Below, one piece after another: positions 1 through 10,858 of a stretch of 64,000 nucleotides of DNA (positions are counted from its first letter, which is position 1; the number at the start of each line of letters is the position of its first letter). The notes under the pieces are model-generated. The model saw only the letters and a program-made list of their open reading frames with translations, searched no databases and had not been told where the DNA came from. The position numbers were made by a program, and so were the translations under genes. The DNA is from Termitomyces sp. T153 (Eukaryota; Basidiomycota; Agaricomycetes; Agaricales; Lyophyllaceae). The stretch lies in NCBI GenBank assembly GCA_018296165.2, contig JACKQL020000071.1:183433-247432 (forward strand). The letters are read 5' to 3'.

Positions 1-1263
1 ACCACCCTTTGATTGTCCATGTAGGACTGTCCAAAGTCCTCCATGTCCCTGTTGTGAAATTGCTGTAGAGCAATTTGATCTTCCTAAGTCAGCACTCTCC
101 ATGTAGACCCACCCAGTCTATGCTGCACCACTGGTTGCTCTACCATAATCACTGACCCTGCATCAGTAGATGCTAAGTCTTGTGCTATGATTGTGCCTGA
201 TGTGGCCCATCATTGTCCACAGCAGCCTGTCTAGCCACTTAATCACATGGTGTCTTGCCAGGCTGTTGCAGTGCTTGCAACAGAGTTAATGCTTTGTTGA
301 CTGGGGACAGTGGGAGCACATAGGCTCCCTCAATATATGGAGATGGCATTGCAGACAATGTCTGCAATCTCTGCAGCTTCTTGCACTAGAGGAAATCCAT
401 TACCTCCTGTGCTGAAAACAGCATGTAAATGTCCATATATTTCACTGGATCAGTTGGGATAATATTGTCTCCCAACAATCTCTGCATTGCAATGTGCTTA
501 GCTACTCTAGCAGCTAAATGTTGCTGAGTTGAGGTCTTAGGGACCTCAACATGGCTCCACCAGAATGCCATCACTCTTTGACAAAGGATGTTATCTGGAT
601 GAGCCTCACTATCCATATTAGAGGTGTCTCCAACATCCTCTGATATCATCTTGATGAATGCAGCTGGGGCTGCTGATCACATACCCAGTACTGGCCCAGC
701 TCATGATCTTACAGACCTACAAGCTGTGTATAAAGAGTCTTTTCCACTCCTTAGCAGTGTTCCCACCATCACAGGGTCAATCTGACCTCCCATAGCAATT
801 GGGAAGGATTGAAGTTCTTTCAGCCTCAGCACTGTGGATGCATACAAAGAGGTTTTTCCTTTGTCTGACAACACCACTGCACCTCCTGGCTCCACTGTCA
901 GATACAGTCAAGTCAAGGGCCCTTGCAAGCCCTCCACTGGAATGCCCTCCCAACCACCTGCAGGTGGTCATACTAGAGTGACTGCTGGCAGTCCTCCTGG
1001 CATCACAGCACTCTCCTTGCCCCTTTCATGGTGTGATGTGGCAAATTCTGATGTCCCATGTGGAGCACTCTTCAATGCTCCATTGAACTCTGTCTTGGAC
1101 CTAGGCCCAAGCACCTGACCTTCCATGGTTACCACTGTGCCTATGATGGAAGGTGCACATCAAAATTTTAACATGCTGATCACAATCAGTGGCAGTGAAC
1201 TTCTTTTTTAGAAGTTCAGGTTTTTTGCTTGCAACAAGTTCTTGCTTGTTTGACTTAAAAAAA
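1..1263 (-). mobile_element. Decayed internal region of an LTR retroelement (gag-like remnants)
   Basis: This stretch lies directly inside the LTR at 1264-1477 and carries broken minus-strand reading frames, chiefly 386-649. That frame contains HLAARVAKHIAM and DPVKYMDIYMLF. A related sequence (ARVAKHIA, DDILCWRVLVFWQSQVEV) lies inside the second copy of the same LTR at 34.9-35.6 kb, so both are the same repeat family. The position just downstream of a minus-strand 5' LTR suggests gag or leader sequence, but no zinc knuckle, protease or polymerase motif is visible. Almost no CpG remains. I infer a dead copy; the family is unassigned. Confidence 0.5.
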
Positions 1264-1477
1264 TGTAATGTTTCCATTACAGGTCATGCAGCTTATAGTT
1301 CACACAATGTAAGTCAAAACTAGTCAATAGTTCTGTCTACAAAGTATGAAGTAAGGCACTATCTTACATAAGTAAGAGTATAGTACTTTTAGGGATAGTG
1401 TCATGTGATGCTATCAATATAATTAAATAATATATACTAGGAACATATGTATAGCATGTAACAGACACTCCATTACA
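1264..1477 (-). repeat. 214-bp LTR, family A copy 1
   Basis: The repeat starts TGTAATG and ends CATTACA, giving perfect TGTAAT/ATTACA termini. Two diverged relatives lie at 35966-36182 and 56639-56855, sharing the central block 'tctacaaagtatgaagtaag' and the end 'ctccattaca'. In this copy and at 36 kb the inner side has gag-like debris to the left, so the LTR is read as the 5' LTR of a minus-strand element. Confidence 0.75.
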
Positions 1478-2659
1478 GAGTTGGAATGTGAACATGAATG
1501 TAAAGAAGAAGCAGGTTGTGTGATCAGAGAAAAATGGTGGCAGTGGCATGAGGAAGAATAATGACAGGCACATGAAGAAAAAGAGCAATTAGAGCACAAG
1601 AGGCAGCAGGTGAAAAAGCATGGCCCTGCAGCTCTTAATATGCAGAGCAGCCATCCAACAAAATCTCCTCGAGTTGAAGATTTGACTCAGGTGATGAAAT
1701 TCATGCTGACCCAGAAGCTGATAAAGAAGAGCAACAGGATTCTGATGAGGATGAGGGACAAGGATCTGATGAGAGTAAGCCATTGAAGGTTCATTTGATG
1801 TCCCCATTTATTCTGCTTGTGTTTAACAACCCTGTTGCTATGTTTTCATGCTTATGTTTTCATGTTGCTACATTATCATTATGTATATTGTCTGAGCTCA
1901 TGGACTTATTGCATCACTTTGTTGTACTACTAACAGTAATTCTATTATCTAATGGTACAATACAAAAATTGAATGTTGTCTTAAGTTTGATATTTTCTAA
2001 ATAGTATTATGATTCAGACCAAGTCATAATCTTTGGCCTTGATTACATCCCTTGATAGTTAAGTATCTATTGAAGGTCTAAGTATTTGTCCTTCAATACA
2101 ATTCATGCTCTGAATAATTACAAAATGATAACAAGGTTGTCACATTGAGGTGAAGAATATCATTCAAATCTCAGAATGTCTCCAATCTGTGAATTTTGGA
2201 TTAATCATAAAGAATGATATTTGTAATTTAAGATTATTTCTAATTATCCAAAACTGACATGCAGAATATGATATTACAACAAGAGTCTAACATTACTCCT
2301 CTGAGATCCCATGAGTCCTCTGATTTGTCCATATTTCTTTAGGGCCTTTTTTGTGATGCACAGTTTTTGATGTAAATTTACCTATCAGGGTTGTTACATG
2401 TATGATAGCTCAAAAATGATATTGTTGCCTTCAATAGCTCTCAATATTCTTTGCCCCAATACTTTTCAATGTTGCCAAATGAGGCAAAAACACAAGAAAA
2501 AGCTAAAACCCATTCTTGCAAATGCACCTATTCAAAAAATTTGAATTCCATGTGGTAAACTATCTAGATGTATCTAGCCAGCCAAAATCAAGCATACCAA
2601 ATTATAAATTAATAAAAACAAGAGAGATCTTTCTTTTTTGGACACATGTTGTTTGTTTT
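1478..2659. other. Repeat-derived or intergenic DNA without a recognisable gene
   Basis: No intact gene is visible. A short plus-strand acidic stretch (around 1687-1780, containing SGDEIHADPEADKEEQQDSD) could be a fragment of a transposon or host protein but has stops on both sides. From 2000 to 2650 the DNA is AT-rich and featureless. Confidence 0.4.
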
Positions 2660-4435
2660 TCAAGGATTGAAGCCCCAATAATTACAGATCTGAGGCCAAA
2701 GGTTTGAGATTTTCTCAGACAAGGATTGAAGAAGTCCTGCATCTATCATGACCAGTGCCAGTAACTCAATGTACAGTGGTGCAATGTATTCCAGTGAGTG
2801 CCAGTATTGCAGAAAAGAGTCCAAAGACCATCTTCCAAGAATCTTGACAACATCAGGGGGTATGCCAGCCAGCAGAAGATAGGTGGTTCTGTCATGACCC
2901 ATTCCATTCCTCCCTTCCCTTCACCATTATCCAACCTCAGATTCTACACAGTCCCTCTCTGGATCTCAGCCACACCCACAGATCTCAGCCACAGTCCTGT
3001 TTCAGCCACATCCAGGTTTTAGCCAGCTCTAGGACCACTTTTCCTGTTCCAGATCATTCCCACAGGCACAGATCACTTCCACCTGTCCCAGATCACTTCC
3101 ACTTGTCCCAGATCACTTCCACCTGTCCCAGATCACTTCCATCTTCTCCTTTTGGCAGTGTCTTACAGCTATATAAGGTCCCTTAGTCTGTAGCTACACC
3201 CCAGCCTTGACATTACCTGATATCTTGTTTGTGTTCTGTTGTTATCTGATCTTCTCTCCATTCATTACTTGCTCTCATTTCTTAGTTTCTTAGTTTCTTT
3301 CCCTATTTACATACTTGCTGTTGGCATCACCTCCCCAAGGTGGTTTTGGCTCCTGTAAGAGTCCTCCTCCATGACTGTGGTCCTGACAGGTTCCTCCAAT
3401 GTGAAAGCAGTGGCCAGTAATGAAGAGAAAATCCTGTGGTTTCAGAACACTGTTAAGTTTTGCTAGGAATTTACAACATGTGAGAGGTACTCTCAACCTT
3501 GCAAGGTTTGTATAGGAAGCCAGGGCATCTGAACCAACCCAATAGTTTACTGTACTGTGTAATTCCAGAGCATCTATAGGATCTGCAACATATTGACAAG
3601 TGATGATGACATCTTCCCCCAGCTGGCCCCCCAATTTTGTGTTTGGCAGGTGAACTACTCTGGACCTGTGTTCTGTCAAAGGCTTTTGCAAGTCAGACCA
3701 AGCAGAATTTAGTGTTGAATCAAAATTCTCTTTACTGCCTGGTAAAAACTTTCCCAAACAAATTTGAGCCCAGAAGCAAGTAGTGGCTGTGAAGTAAACA
3801 CATAAATTAAATGAGGATGACATATCAAGATTGACTTTGAGCACATGCAGCATATCCAATGAGACAGGCAGATGCTTGAGTTTGATAAAGGAACTTGGTC
3901 TCTGGTTTTCCACACCTTGAATCACATAGTCAAGTTGTAACCCTCCCAGGTAAGGCATGTTGTTCTATATATGCCAAGCATAAATACTATCACATTTGGT
4001 GGCCACAGTTTTTCCAGCCAAGCTCCCTACAAAACAAAAGATGCTGCATACTTGCATGGGAGGGATTCTGATGCTGATAGGATTAGAGAATTGGGGATAG
4101 AACATGATATGCAGTAGGCAAAGAAGTGATGAATTGCTGCAGTATGTTTCTCTGTGGTAGAAGACTTCCAAGCCTTCTGTATCACTGCTGCAATGTGATG
4201 TGGATGTCTCATGGGCATAGAAAAATATGGATAAGGTTGTTGCCATGATGCATAGCATTTGTATTGCTGAGTCTTTCTGTGGGGGTAACAAGATGACCTC
4301 ATCAGCACAAAGTTGATAGGCAGGGTTGGACCCTATGGGTGACCATGGTTGAAGATCCACTAAACCAGCACTTGAAGCCAAGAAGGCTTCAAAGTGAATA
4401 ATAGCCAACCTGTTGATAAGCTCATCCATATGCAA
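2660..4435 (-). pseudogene. Tyrosine recombinase of a DIRS-like retroelement, split by a solo LTR
   Basis: Minus-strand frames 4435-3965, 3958-3389 and 2889-2660 together make a tyrosine-recombinase-like protein. The C-terminal core reads GHCFHIGGT, is cut by the LTR at 2890-3388, and resumes as TYLLLAGIPPDVVKILGRW then LQYWHSLEYIAPLY. If the LTR and one copy of its 5-bp duplication are ignored, the frame is continuous across the join. The family core, from memory, has HxxR where this copy has HCFH (codon at 3401-3403), so the catalytic Arg appears lost, as expected from CGC to CAC. There is also a frame change at about 3960. The matching RT/RNase H of the element lies at 11430-11814 beyond an inserted copia. 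In DIRS elements this enzyme integrates circular DNA; this copy is dead. Confidence 0.7.
2885..3393 (+). repeat. Solo LTR (2890-3388) with 5-bp target duplication GGTTC
   Basis: The 499-bp LTR begins TGTCATGACC and ends GGTCCTGACA. It is flanked by GGTTC at 2885-2889 and 3389-3393, a direct target-site duplication. It is the opposite-orientation relative of the two 672-bp LTRs at 8993-9664 and 10139-10810. It is shorter mainly because it has about four copies of a 20-bp U3 repeat (agatcacttccacctgtccc) instead of about eight. It carries a TATA motif (tatataagg, about 3173-3181) followed about 33 bp later by cagccttgacatt, the presumed transcript start. Confidence 0.92.
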
Positions 4436-5112
4436 ATGTCAACTGAGAATAAGAAAACAAGAAAGACTGAAAGGTTTAAGAATGCAGGAAGAAATAGAAT
4501 GGGTGGCTGACCCATTGGCCAATAATGCAGCATGTCACTTCCACAGTAAGTCAATGGATGATGCTAATCCATGAGAGGCAAACATCCAGGATAAATCACA
4601 ATGTTATTGAACATAGAGCATCTAATACATCTGTACTATAAGAAGCCATTGGAATATCAATTGCTTGTTGAAGGAGGCAGGTCAATGTGGGAATGAATGT
4701 GAGGTTGCTAGTTTGAGCCTCTGTGAGGATAAATGTGAGGGAATATGAGGTAGCCAGGTTTTAATCTGGGAGGAGGGATGCATGGGTGCCACTTGAAGTG
4801 ATGAATGATTTGAGGTACACAGGCAATGCAGGGGGAAAAGGACACAACAGATGTTGAGAAGGAAAGATCCCACAAGAAGGGCCATCCATGAAATTCTCTG
4901 CTGTCAAAATCCAGGTCACAGAAATCTAGATGTTTTGAGACTGAAAGTTTGACAATATGCTATGAAGTATGAAGTTTGCAGAGGGGTTCCAAGAATGGCC
5001 TACTGAGAGAGCTCCTATACAACTAGCATTATTGGAATGTATGATAATGTGGCAGTCCTTGTATCTAGAGTACAAATGGCCAGGTCAATGGCCACCATTT
5101 TGGCCCAACCTA
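4436..5112 (-). mobile_element. DIRS-like element: region between RNase H and recombinase
   Basis: The minus strand read leftward from 5112 continues the RNase H-like sequence interrupted at 11430: after the copia is removed the text runs ...LECSI then GWAKMVAIDLAICTL, followed by DCHIIIHSNNASCIGALS near 5040-5000. The frame is then broken. Residues 4554-4360 lead into the recombinase. This supports a single RT - RNase H - recombinase order on the minus strand. Confidence 0.6.
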
Positions 5113-5417
5113 TGTTAGAAGGTAAACCCTAGATTGTAAGTATGTTTAGTCCTCAGTCTTTCATACAATTGACTGTATTTGTGCATACCTAGATTATAAG
5201 TACATTTAGTCTACAATCAAGGTAAGTATGGTTTGTAGTGTGTAGTATGATGAAGTGAGGTGACTCACCCTCAGTCTTTTGTACAATTGACTGAGGGCTT
5301 GAGATTGGTAGGTATCATATATATGTATAATATTGGTCCATGGTCTCTTTTTCTGACTTAGACAAAGAGACCACTCTGATGTGGTGTGACCTTGACATGA
5401 CACACTTTGTCTCAACA
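5113..5417 (-). repeat. 3' LTR of copia 1
   Basis: This 305-bp repeat has TGTTAG...CAACA ends. It shares long blocks with the right copy, including two near-repeats of 'cctcagtctt...caattgactg', but differs in several substitutions and a ~14-bp indel near the end. Confidence 0.9.
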
Positions 5418-5451
5418 CTCCTCCTCACTGCAAGTTTGCTGTTACTCCTTC

Positions 5452-6000
5452 TCATGTAGGATTCTGGGACATTCTGAGCATTGCACATAGTTTTGAGAAC
5501 TGTGGGGTAGGTAGAGCCTTGGTGAATACATCTGCAACATTGTCCTTTGTGTTGATATACTTCATGACAATTTCATTTGATGCAACTTGTTCACATAAAA
5601 AATGGTACTTGATGTCCACATACTTGACCTGTTGATGGAACATTGGGTCTTTGGATAGATTGATGGCTGGATTATTGTCACAAAGGATTGTTGTTGCACC
5701 ACCTTGATCATGTTTAATAGCAGTCATTATGGTGCAGAGCTATATACTCTCCTGCACAGCCTCATATGCAGCTATATATTCTGCCTTGCAGAATGAGGCT
5801 GCAACAGTCTTCTGTTTTTGGGTAGACCATGATATTGTGGCTGATCCTAGGGACCATGCATATCCTTCTATGCTCCTCCTCATGTCTAGGCAATTAGCCC
5901 AGTCTGAGTCTGTGAAGCCTACCAATTGTATTGGGTTTTTACCCTCTAGTAGCAGACTGAGTGTACATGTGCCTTTCAGGTATTGTAGTGTCTGAATCAC
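5452..6000 (-). pseudogene. Copia 1 RNase H
   Basis: Minus-strand frames 6000-5740 and 5727-5452 contain the copia RNase H landmarks VGFTDSDWANCLDMRRS, AEYIAAYEAVQE, then CDNNPAINLSKDP, VKYVDIKYHFLCEQV and DVFTKALPTPQF. The two pieces are in different frames, so the gene is broken. The upstream RT region (about 6000-6830) shows only scattered relics. Confidence 0.8.
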
Positions 6001-6833
6001 TGCATTCCAATGGAGCTAAGTATAACAGTCTAAGTACTATGAGGGTTGTTGAACAGTGTACTGAATATCTGGCTGAGTAGATATGGCAAGCCAGAGCAAC
6101 CCACCAACCAGCCATCTGTATGGTATTTTCTTAATTTTGTATTATTCATTAGAAGTTAATTTTGCTGGGTCTGAATGTTATAGCTTCATGCCAGGTTCCA
6201 TGGATGTGGCAACTGGTGTGGCATTGGTCTGACCAAATTGCTGTACAAGTCAGTCAATCAGGACTGTCTGGGAGAAGTGTACCTGTCTGTGTTCTCAATT
6301 CCAACCTATAGCAATGCCAAGAATGTGCTTTGAAGTCCCTAAGTCAGCAATGGTCCATATGCTCTTGAGTTTCTGTTTGAACTAATCACTTGCCACTTTT
6401 GTACTCAAAATTGCTAAGAAATCATTGACATGCACACTCACAATGATAGTTCCAGTACTGTTCTTCCTATAGTATATGCAAGCCTCACAAGCAAGTTGTG
6501 TGAACCCCCATTGTGTCATCTTGGAGTTTAAAGTCTGGTTCTATTATATGGCCAGCTTGTTCCATACTGTATGATTTCTTTGCCAGTTTGCACACCTAGT
6601 TCTCTTTCCCTCTTTCCTTGAAACCCTTTGGCTCCATGTACACAGTCTCCTCAGGCAGAACTCTATTCAAGAACATGGTTTTGGCATCTATTTGGTTAGT
6701 GTTCCAGGTACAATTTAAAATTCTGATCATAGCTGATTAGGACACACTTGATGGACCTTTTGAAGGTCTTGGGATTATTCTTGTTTTGGACAAAAACTCA
6801 ACAGCCAATTTTGGAGATGTACAAGTAGTTTGG

Positions 6834-7774
6834 TCACTTCCCATACCATAGCTCATCTGGAGTTACATTGCATACTGCCAAAGTTCTGGTTTTGCCATGT
6901 AAATGAGTTGCTGTCAAATAGAATTCATCCCAAAGGTATGGAGGACACTTTGCAGCAATTCTCATTGTGCCAGCTTTTTCCATGAGAGTCCAATGCATGT
7001 GTTTGACACACCCTATATGGGCAGATGTATATGGTGCTCCAACTTTCTTTGTGAATGATTCCCTTCTCTTTGTACCACTTCTTATGTCCATCTCCATTGA
7101 GTTCCCTGTCTTGACCCATCCACAACATTTTCAGCTTTGAGCCAGTCTCATTCTCTCATGCTAGACCCCATGCCTTTGATTCCTCAAACACCTCATTTTT
7201 GGTTTTGAGTGGGATAGACCAGGGTTTATTGGTGAAGTCATCAACAATGTTCATAATATAGATATTGCCTGTTCATGATGCCACTGCTGACTGTCCTGTG
7301 AGATCTACCTAGATCTTTGACAACCTTTGTCTCTCTATGCCCTTCCCCCTCCTTGCCCTTTGGTACTGATGTTCTGGTCTGCTTGCCCAGGATGCAGTGG
7401 TCACAAATTGGAGGTTTGGATAGGAAGAAGGAGGACATACCTTCAATCATGCCTGTGCATGCCATTTGAATGATAGATTGAAAATTTGCATGTCCTAGTC
7501 AAAGGTGCCATGACATGAGGTTTGGTGATGTGTGGACAGTGAGTGCAAGGGCAGTGGATGTGTCTAGTGCATGAAGGTCTCACTTGGGAAAGAGAGTGGC
7601 CATGCCAATCAACTTATCATTGCTCCCTTTTGTTAAGATGGTTCTGGTTTCATTGAACATGGTCACAATCCCATGGTTTTGTGCAAGTTTACCAATGGAT
7701 AGTAGTTGTACTGTGGACTTTGACACATAGAGGATGTCTCCAAGTTCTAAGAACATGCTGTCTGAGGTGCACAA
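6834..7774 (-). pseudogene. Copia 1 protease/integrase remnants
   Basis: Frames 7774-7580 (LGDILYVSKSTVQLLSIGKL, the retropepsin to GAG-pre-integrase linker), 7465-7241 (PPICDHCILGKQTRTSVP, the CxxC of the integrase zinc region) and 7097-6834 (YLWDEFYLTATHLHGKTRT, end of the integrase core) lie in copia order. Stops and frame changes separate them. Confidence 0.75.
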
Positions 7775-8026
7775 GCAAATAGTTCTGATGCCAGTGGCCA
7801 GGATGGAAGCACCACCTACCCCTCAAATAGGCTTTTTGTGAATCTGATTTATGGTGATGAAGTTGTTACTGTCAGAGGAGATGTGAATAGTTGCAACAGA
7901 GTCTAGGAAGAATGGTTCTGCTGTCTAAGAATTGCAAGTGAAAGCTTTGGATTTGTTTTCATCAGCTCTGGCCTTTTCTTCTCCATCTTTTGCAATCCAA
8001 GTGTCAATTTCTAGTTCTTTGATGTC

Positions 8027-8992
8027 TCACAGAGTTCCAGTTGACAGGATTGTATCCAATGTGAGCACTGCAAACTCCTCCTTCATTGAGGGACTTGATT
8101 TTGCCATTTGTGATGCCAAGTAAGCCACTATAGTGTCAGAATCTCCCTTCAGGGTGAGTGCACTCCCTCCTCCCATTGGTGTGAATGTGATCTTTGATAA
8201 TTTCCTTTTATTCTTATTTTTCTTGTCATAATATGCAGGATAACCTTTCTTCAACTCCTCCAGCATCTTTCCTTCCATTGCACCACCCTCAAGGATACAC
8301 CAAGGCACTGTGTGGCCTGTATGTACATGCAATAGTCTGTTTGAAGCCTTACAAGTGGAGCAGATCAATCTGCTACACTGGGAGGGTTTTGCATTGAAGG
8401 CTGTTGGTGTTGTGTTCACAGGTGTGCCTTCAGACTTGTCAACATCTATCAGGACCTGTTTGCCCTCCAGAAACTGACAAATTTCCACTGGGCCATACTT
8501 TCCCATCTCCCCAACCTGTCCTAAGTCCTGCAAAATGATGGAGCATATGTGGTTTAAGGATTTATCCAACAGAGAGGATAAGGCAGCAATGAATTTCAGG
8601 AAATCCTTGGTGACATCACCAGCATCAAAGGCATGATCAATCTTATTGAAAATAGCATTGATAGTCTTTGTAAGGGGCTCAGATGACAAGCATTTTGTGG
8701 TGAGCACTTCCTGCAGGAGTCGGACTTGTTTCACAGGAACAGCACCACCATGGTGATCTTTCAGGTATGTCCACAGTTCTACCAGATCTTCCTGCTCTGC
8801 ACAAAGCTTTTGCTCAGATGGAGAGATTGCTCACTTCAGGAAAGTACAAGCTAGGCATTTGTTTGAGGTCCAAGCATGATATGTGCATAGTTTGTATGTG
8901 GAATGTGGGGAAGGGAGAGGATCAAAGATGTATTCCCAGTTCTGTGCTCAAGAGCTCCAGCTTCATCATGTATGCCTATTCCACATACTTGC
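8027..8992 (-). pseudogene. Copia 1 gag
   Basis: The 235-residue minus frame 8734-8027 matches copia gag in layout: a helical N-terminal region (VRLLQEVLTTKCLSSEPL) then a Cys/His box CSTCKASNRLLHVHTGHTVPWC. The N-terminal part is separated by the LTR element at 8993-10810 and continues at 10811-10972 (TENIDLPMPLTATGIAEMKL). It is therefore disrupted by insertion as well as by drift. Confidence 0.7.
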
Positions 8993-9664
8993 TGTCAGGA
9001 CCACAGTCCTGGAGGGGGACTCTTACAGGAGCCAAAACCACCTTGGGGAGGTGATGCCAACAGCAAGTATGTAAATAGGGAAAGAAACTAAGAAACTAAG
9101 AAATGAGAGCGAGTAATGAATGAAGAGAAGATCAGATAACAACAGAACACAAACAAGATATCAGGTAATGTCAAGGCTGGGGTGTAGCTACAGACTAAGG
9201 GACCTTATATAGCTGTAGGACACTGCCAAAAGGAGAAGATGGAAGTGATCTAAGTCATAGCAGGAAGTGATCTAAGTCATGAGAAAGCAATCTGGAACAA
9301 GGAAAGCAATCCTGGAAGTGATCTTGGACAGGTGGAAGTGATCTGGAACAGGTGGAAGTGATCTGGAACCTGTGGAAGTGATCTGGAACCTGTGGAAGTG
9401 ATCTGGAACCTGTGGAAGTGATCTGGAACCTGTGGAAGTGATCTGGAACCTGTGGAAGTGATCTGGAACCTGTGGAAGTGATCTGTGCCTGTGGGAATGA
9501 TCTGGAACAGGAAAAGCGGTCCTAGAGGTGGCTAAAACCTGGATGTGGCTGAAACAGGACTGTGGCTAAGATCTGGGGGTGTGGCTGAGATCTAGAGAGG
9601 GACTGTGTAGAATCTGAGGTTGGATAATAGTGAAGGGAAAGGAGGAATGGAATGGGTCATGACA
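8993..9664 (-). repeat. 3' LTR of the non-autonomous element
   Basis: It begins TGTCAGGACC and ends GTCATGACA. It contains about eight copies of a 20-bp unit (atctggaacctgtggaagtg) at about 9331-9490 and a TATA motif on the minus strand near 9207-9217. Confidence 0.93.
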
Positions 9665-9682
9665 GTACTCCCCCTTCAAGCA
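9665..9682 (-). other. Polypurine tract
   Basis: The minus-strand sequence just before the 3' LTR is CTTGAAGGGGGAGTAC. A similar run flanks the LTR ending at 63967. This is the expected plus-strand DNA primer site and fixes the element's orientation. Confidence 0.75.
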
Positions 9683-10125
9683 TCGAGCCCTCGAGATGTG
9701 TGTGTAGTGATTCTGAGATTCTGAGGAGTGTGGAAGAGTGTTGGGAAGGGAAGAAGCATGGGGAAAGACCAGGAGGGTGTCCAAAGTGAGTGCCAATCTG
9801 TACTTGCAATAACCACTGTGAAGAAGGTGCAAGAGTCACCTCCACAGATACTGGAGCCATCCTATTACTTCCCAACTAAGGCTGAAGCAAAGGGTGGACA
9901 GTGCTGGAGCATGTAAATGCATCCAAAATCAACCCCATGGAATACCAGTGCCACCCCAGTAACTCTGAGCCTGGATAGAGGTGTGGGGGGAATAGAAATG
10001 GGGGAGCCAACTCTATGGGATTACTGGTGCCATCCTCAAACTCCTCAATGAAGGCTGAAGTGGAGGAGGGATAGAAATAGAGTGGGTAAGATATACAAGC
10101 TGCCATCACAACCTGGGGGGTGGTG

Positions 10126-10138
10126 CAGCCTTGACATT
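10126..10138 (-). other. Primer-binding site complementary to the element's own LTR
   Basis: Directly abutting the 5' LTR, the element-sense sequence is AATGTCAAGGCTG. Its exact reverse complement, CAGCCTTGACATT, lies in the LTR (element sense; plus coordinates 10313-10325) about 33 bp downstream of TATATAAGG, where transcription should start. Self-priming from the transcript 5' end is known for Tf1/sushi gypsy elements. No tRNA 3' end complement (TGG...) is seen at this position. Confidence 0.75.
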
Positions 10139-10810
10139 TGTCAGGACCACAGTCCTGGAGGGGGACTCTTACAGGAGCCAAAACCACCTTGGGGAGGTGA
10201 TGCCAACAGCAAGTATGTAAATAGGGAAAGAAACTAAGAAACTAAGAAATGAGAGCGAGTAATGAATGAAGAGAAGATCAGATAACAACAGAACACAAAC
10301 AAGATATCAGGTAATGTCAAGGCTGGGGTGTAGCTACAGACTAAGGGACCTTATATAGCTGTAGGACACTGCCAAAAGGAGAAGATGGAAGTGATCTAAG
10401 TCATAGCAGGAAGTGATCTAAGTCATGAGAAAGCAATCTGGAACAAGGAAAGCAATCCTGGAAGTGATCTTGGACAGGTGGAAGTGATCTGGAACAGGTG
10501 GAAGTGAGCTGGAACCTGTGGAAGTGATCTGGAACCTGTGGAAGTGATCTGGAACCTGTGGAAGTGATCTGGAACCTGTGGAAGTGATCTGGAACCTGTG
10601 GAAGTGATCTGGAACCTGTGGAAGTGATCTGTGCCTGTGGGAATGATCTGGAACAGGAAAAGCGGTCCTAGAGGTGGCTAAAACCTGGATGTGGCTGAAA
10701 CAGGACTGTGGCTAAGATCTGGGGGTGTGGCTGAGATCTAGAGAGGGACTGTGTAGAATCTGAGGTTGGATAATAGTGAAGGGAAGGGGGGAATGGAATG
10801 GGTCATGACA
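10139..10810 (-). repeat. 5' LTR of the non-autonomous element
   Basis: It is 672 bp, nearly identical to the copy at 8993-9664, with the same number of 20-bp U3 repeats (about 10481-10630). Confidence 0.93.
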
Positions 10811-10858
10811 CTTGCCATTGTCTTTGTCCAGAACATGCCCATTCAAAGATGACATGAT

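Larger units (their letters stand above)
8988..10815 (-). mobile_element. Young non-autonomous LTR retrotransposon (8993-10810), target duplication CTTGC
   Basis: Two 672-bp LTRs (8993-9664 and 10139-10810) enclose only 474 bp. The flanks 8988-8992 and 10811-10815 are both CTTGC. By eye the LTRs differ at only a few positions, for example gatct/gagct in the repeat array and aaagg/agggg near 9640/10786, so the insertion is recent. The internal part has no coding domain. It holds a polypurine tract next to the left LTR and a primer-binding site next to the right LTR, so the element is minus-strand oriented. It must rely on proteins of a full-length relative. The structure fits a TRIM/LARD-like element; the family is probably gypsy, sushi-type, judged from its priming site. 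Confidence 0.93.

Noticed and set aside
1264..1330. Self-priming site for family A LTRs
   Set aside because: Only an 8-bp complementarity (AAGTCAAA/TTTGACTT) is seen in copies 1 and 2 and it is absent next to copy 3; too weak.
3060..3140. Possible CRISPR-like array in the repeats at 3060-3140, 9331-9490 and 10481-10630
   Set aside because: The units are contiguous 20-bp tandem repeats without spacers, inside LTRs of a eukaryotic element.
8767..9091. Plus-strand frames across the copia gag/LTR border
   Set aside because: They are antisense shadows of gag that continue by chance into the inserted LTR.
9566..10187. Open frames inside the non-autonomous LTR element (for example 9728-9916 and 10187-9876)
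   Set aside because: They overlap LTR ends and the primer-binding site, have no domain and occur in opposing strands; they look like chance frames.
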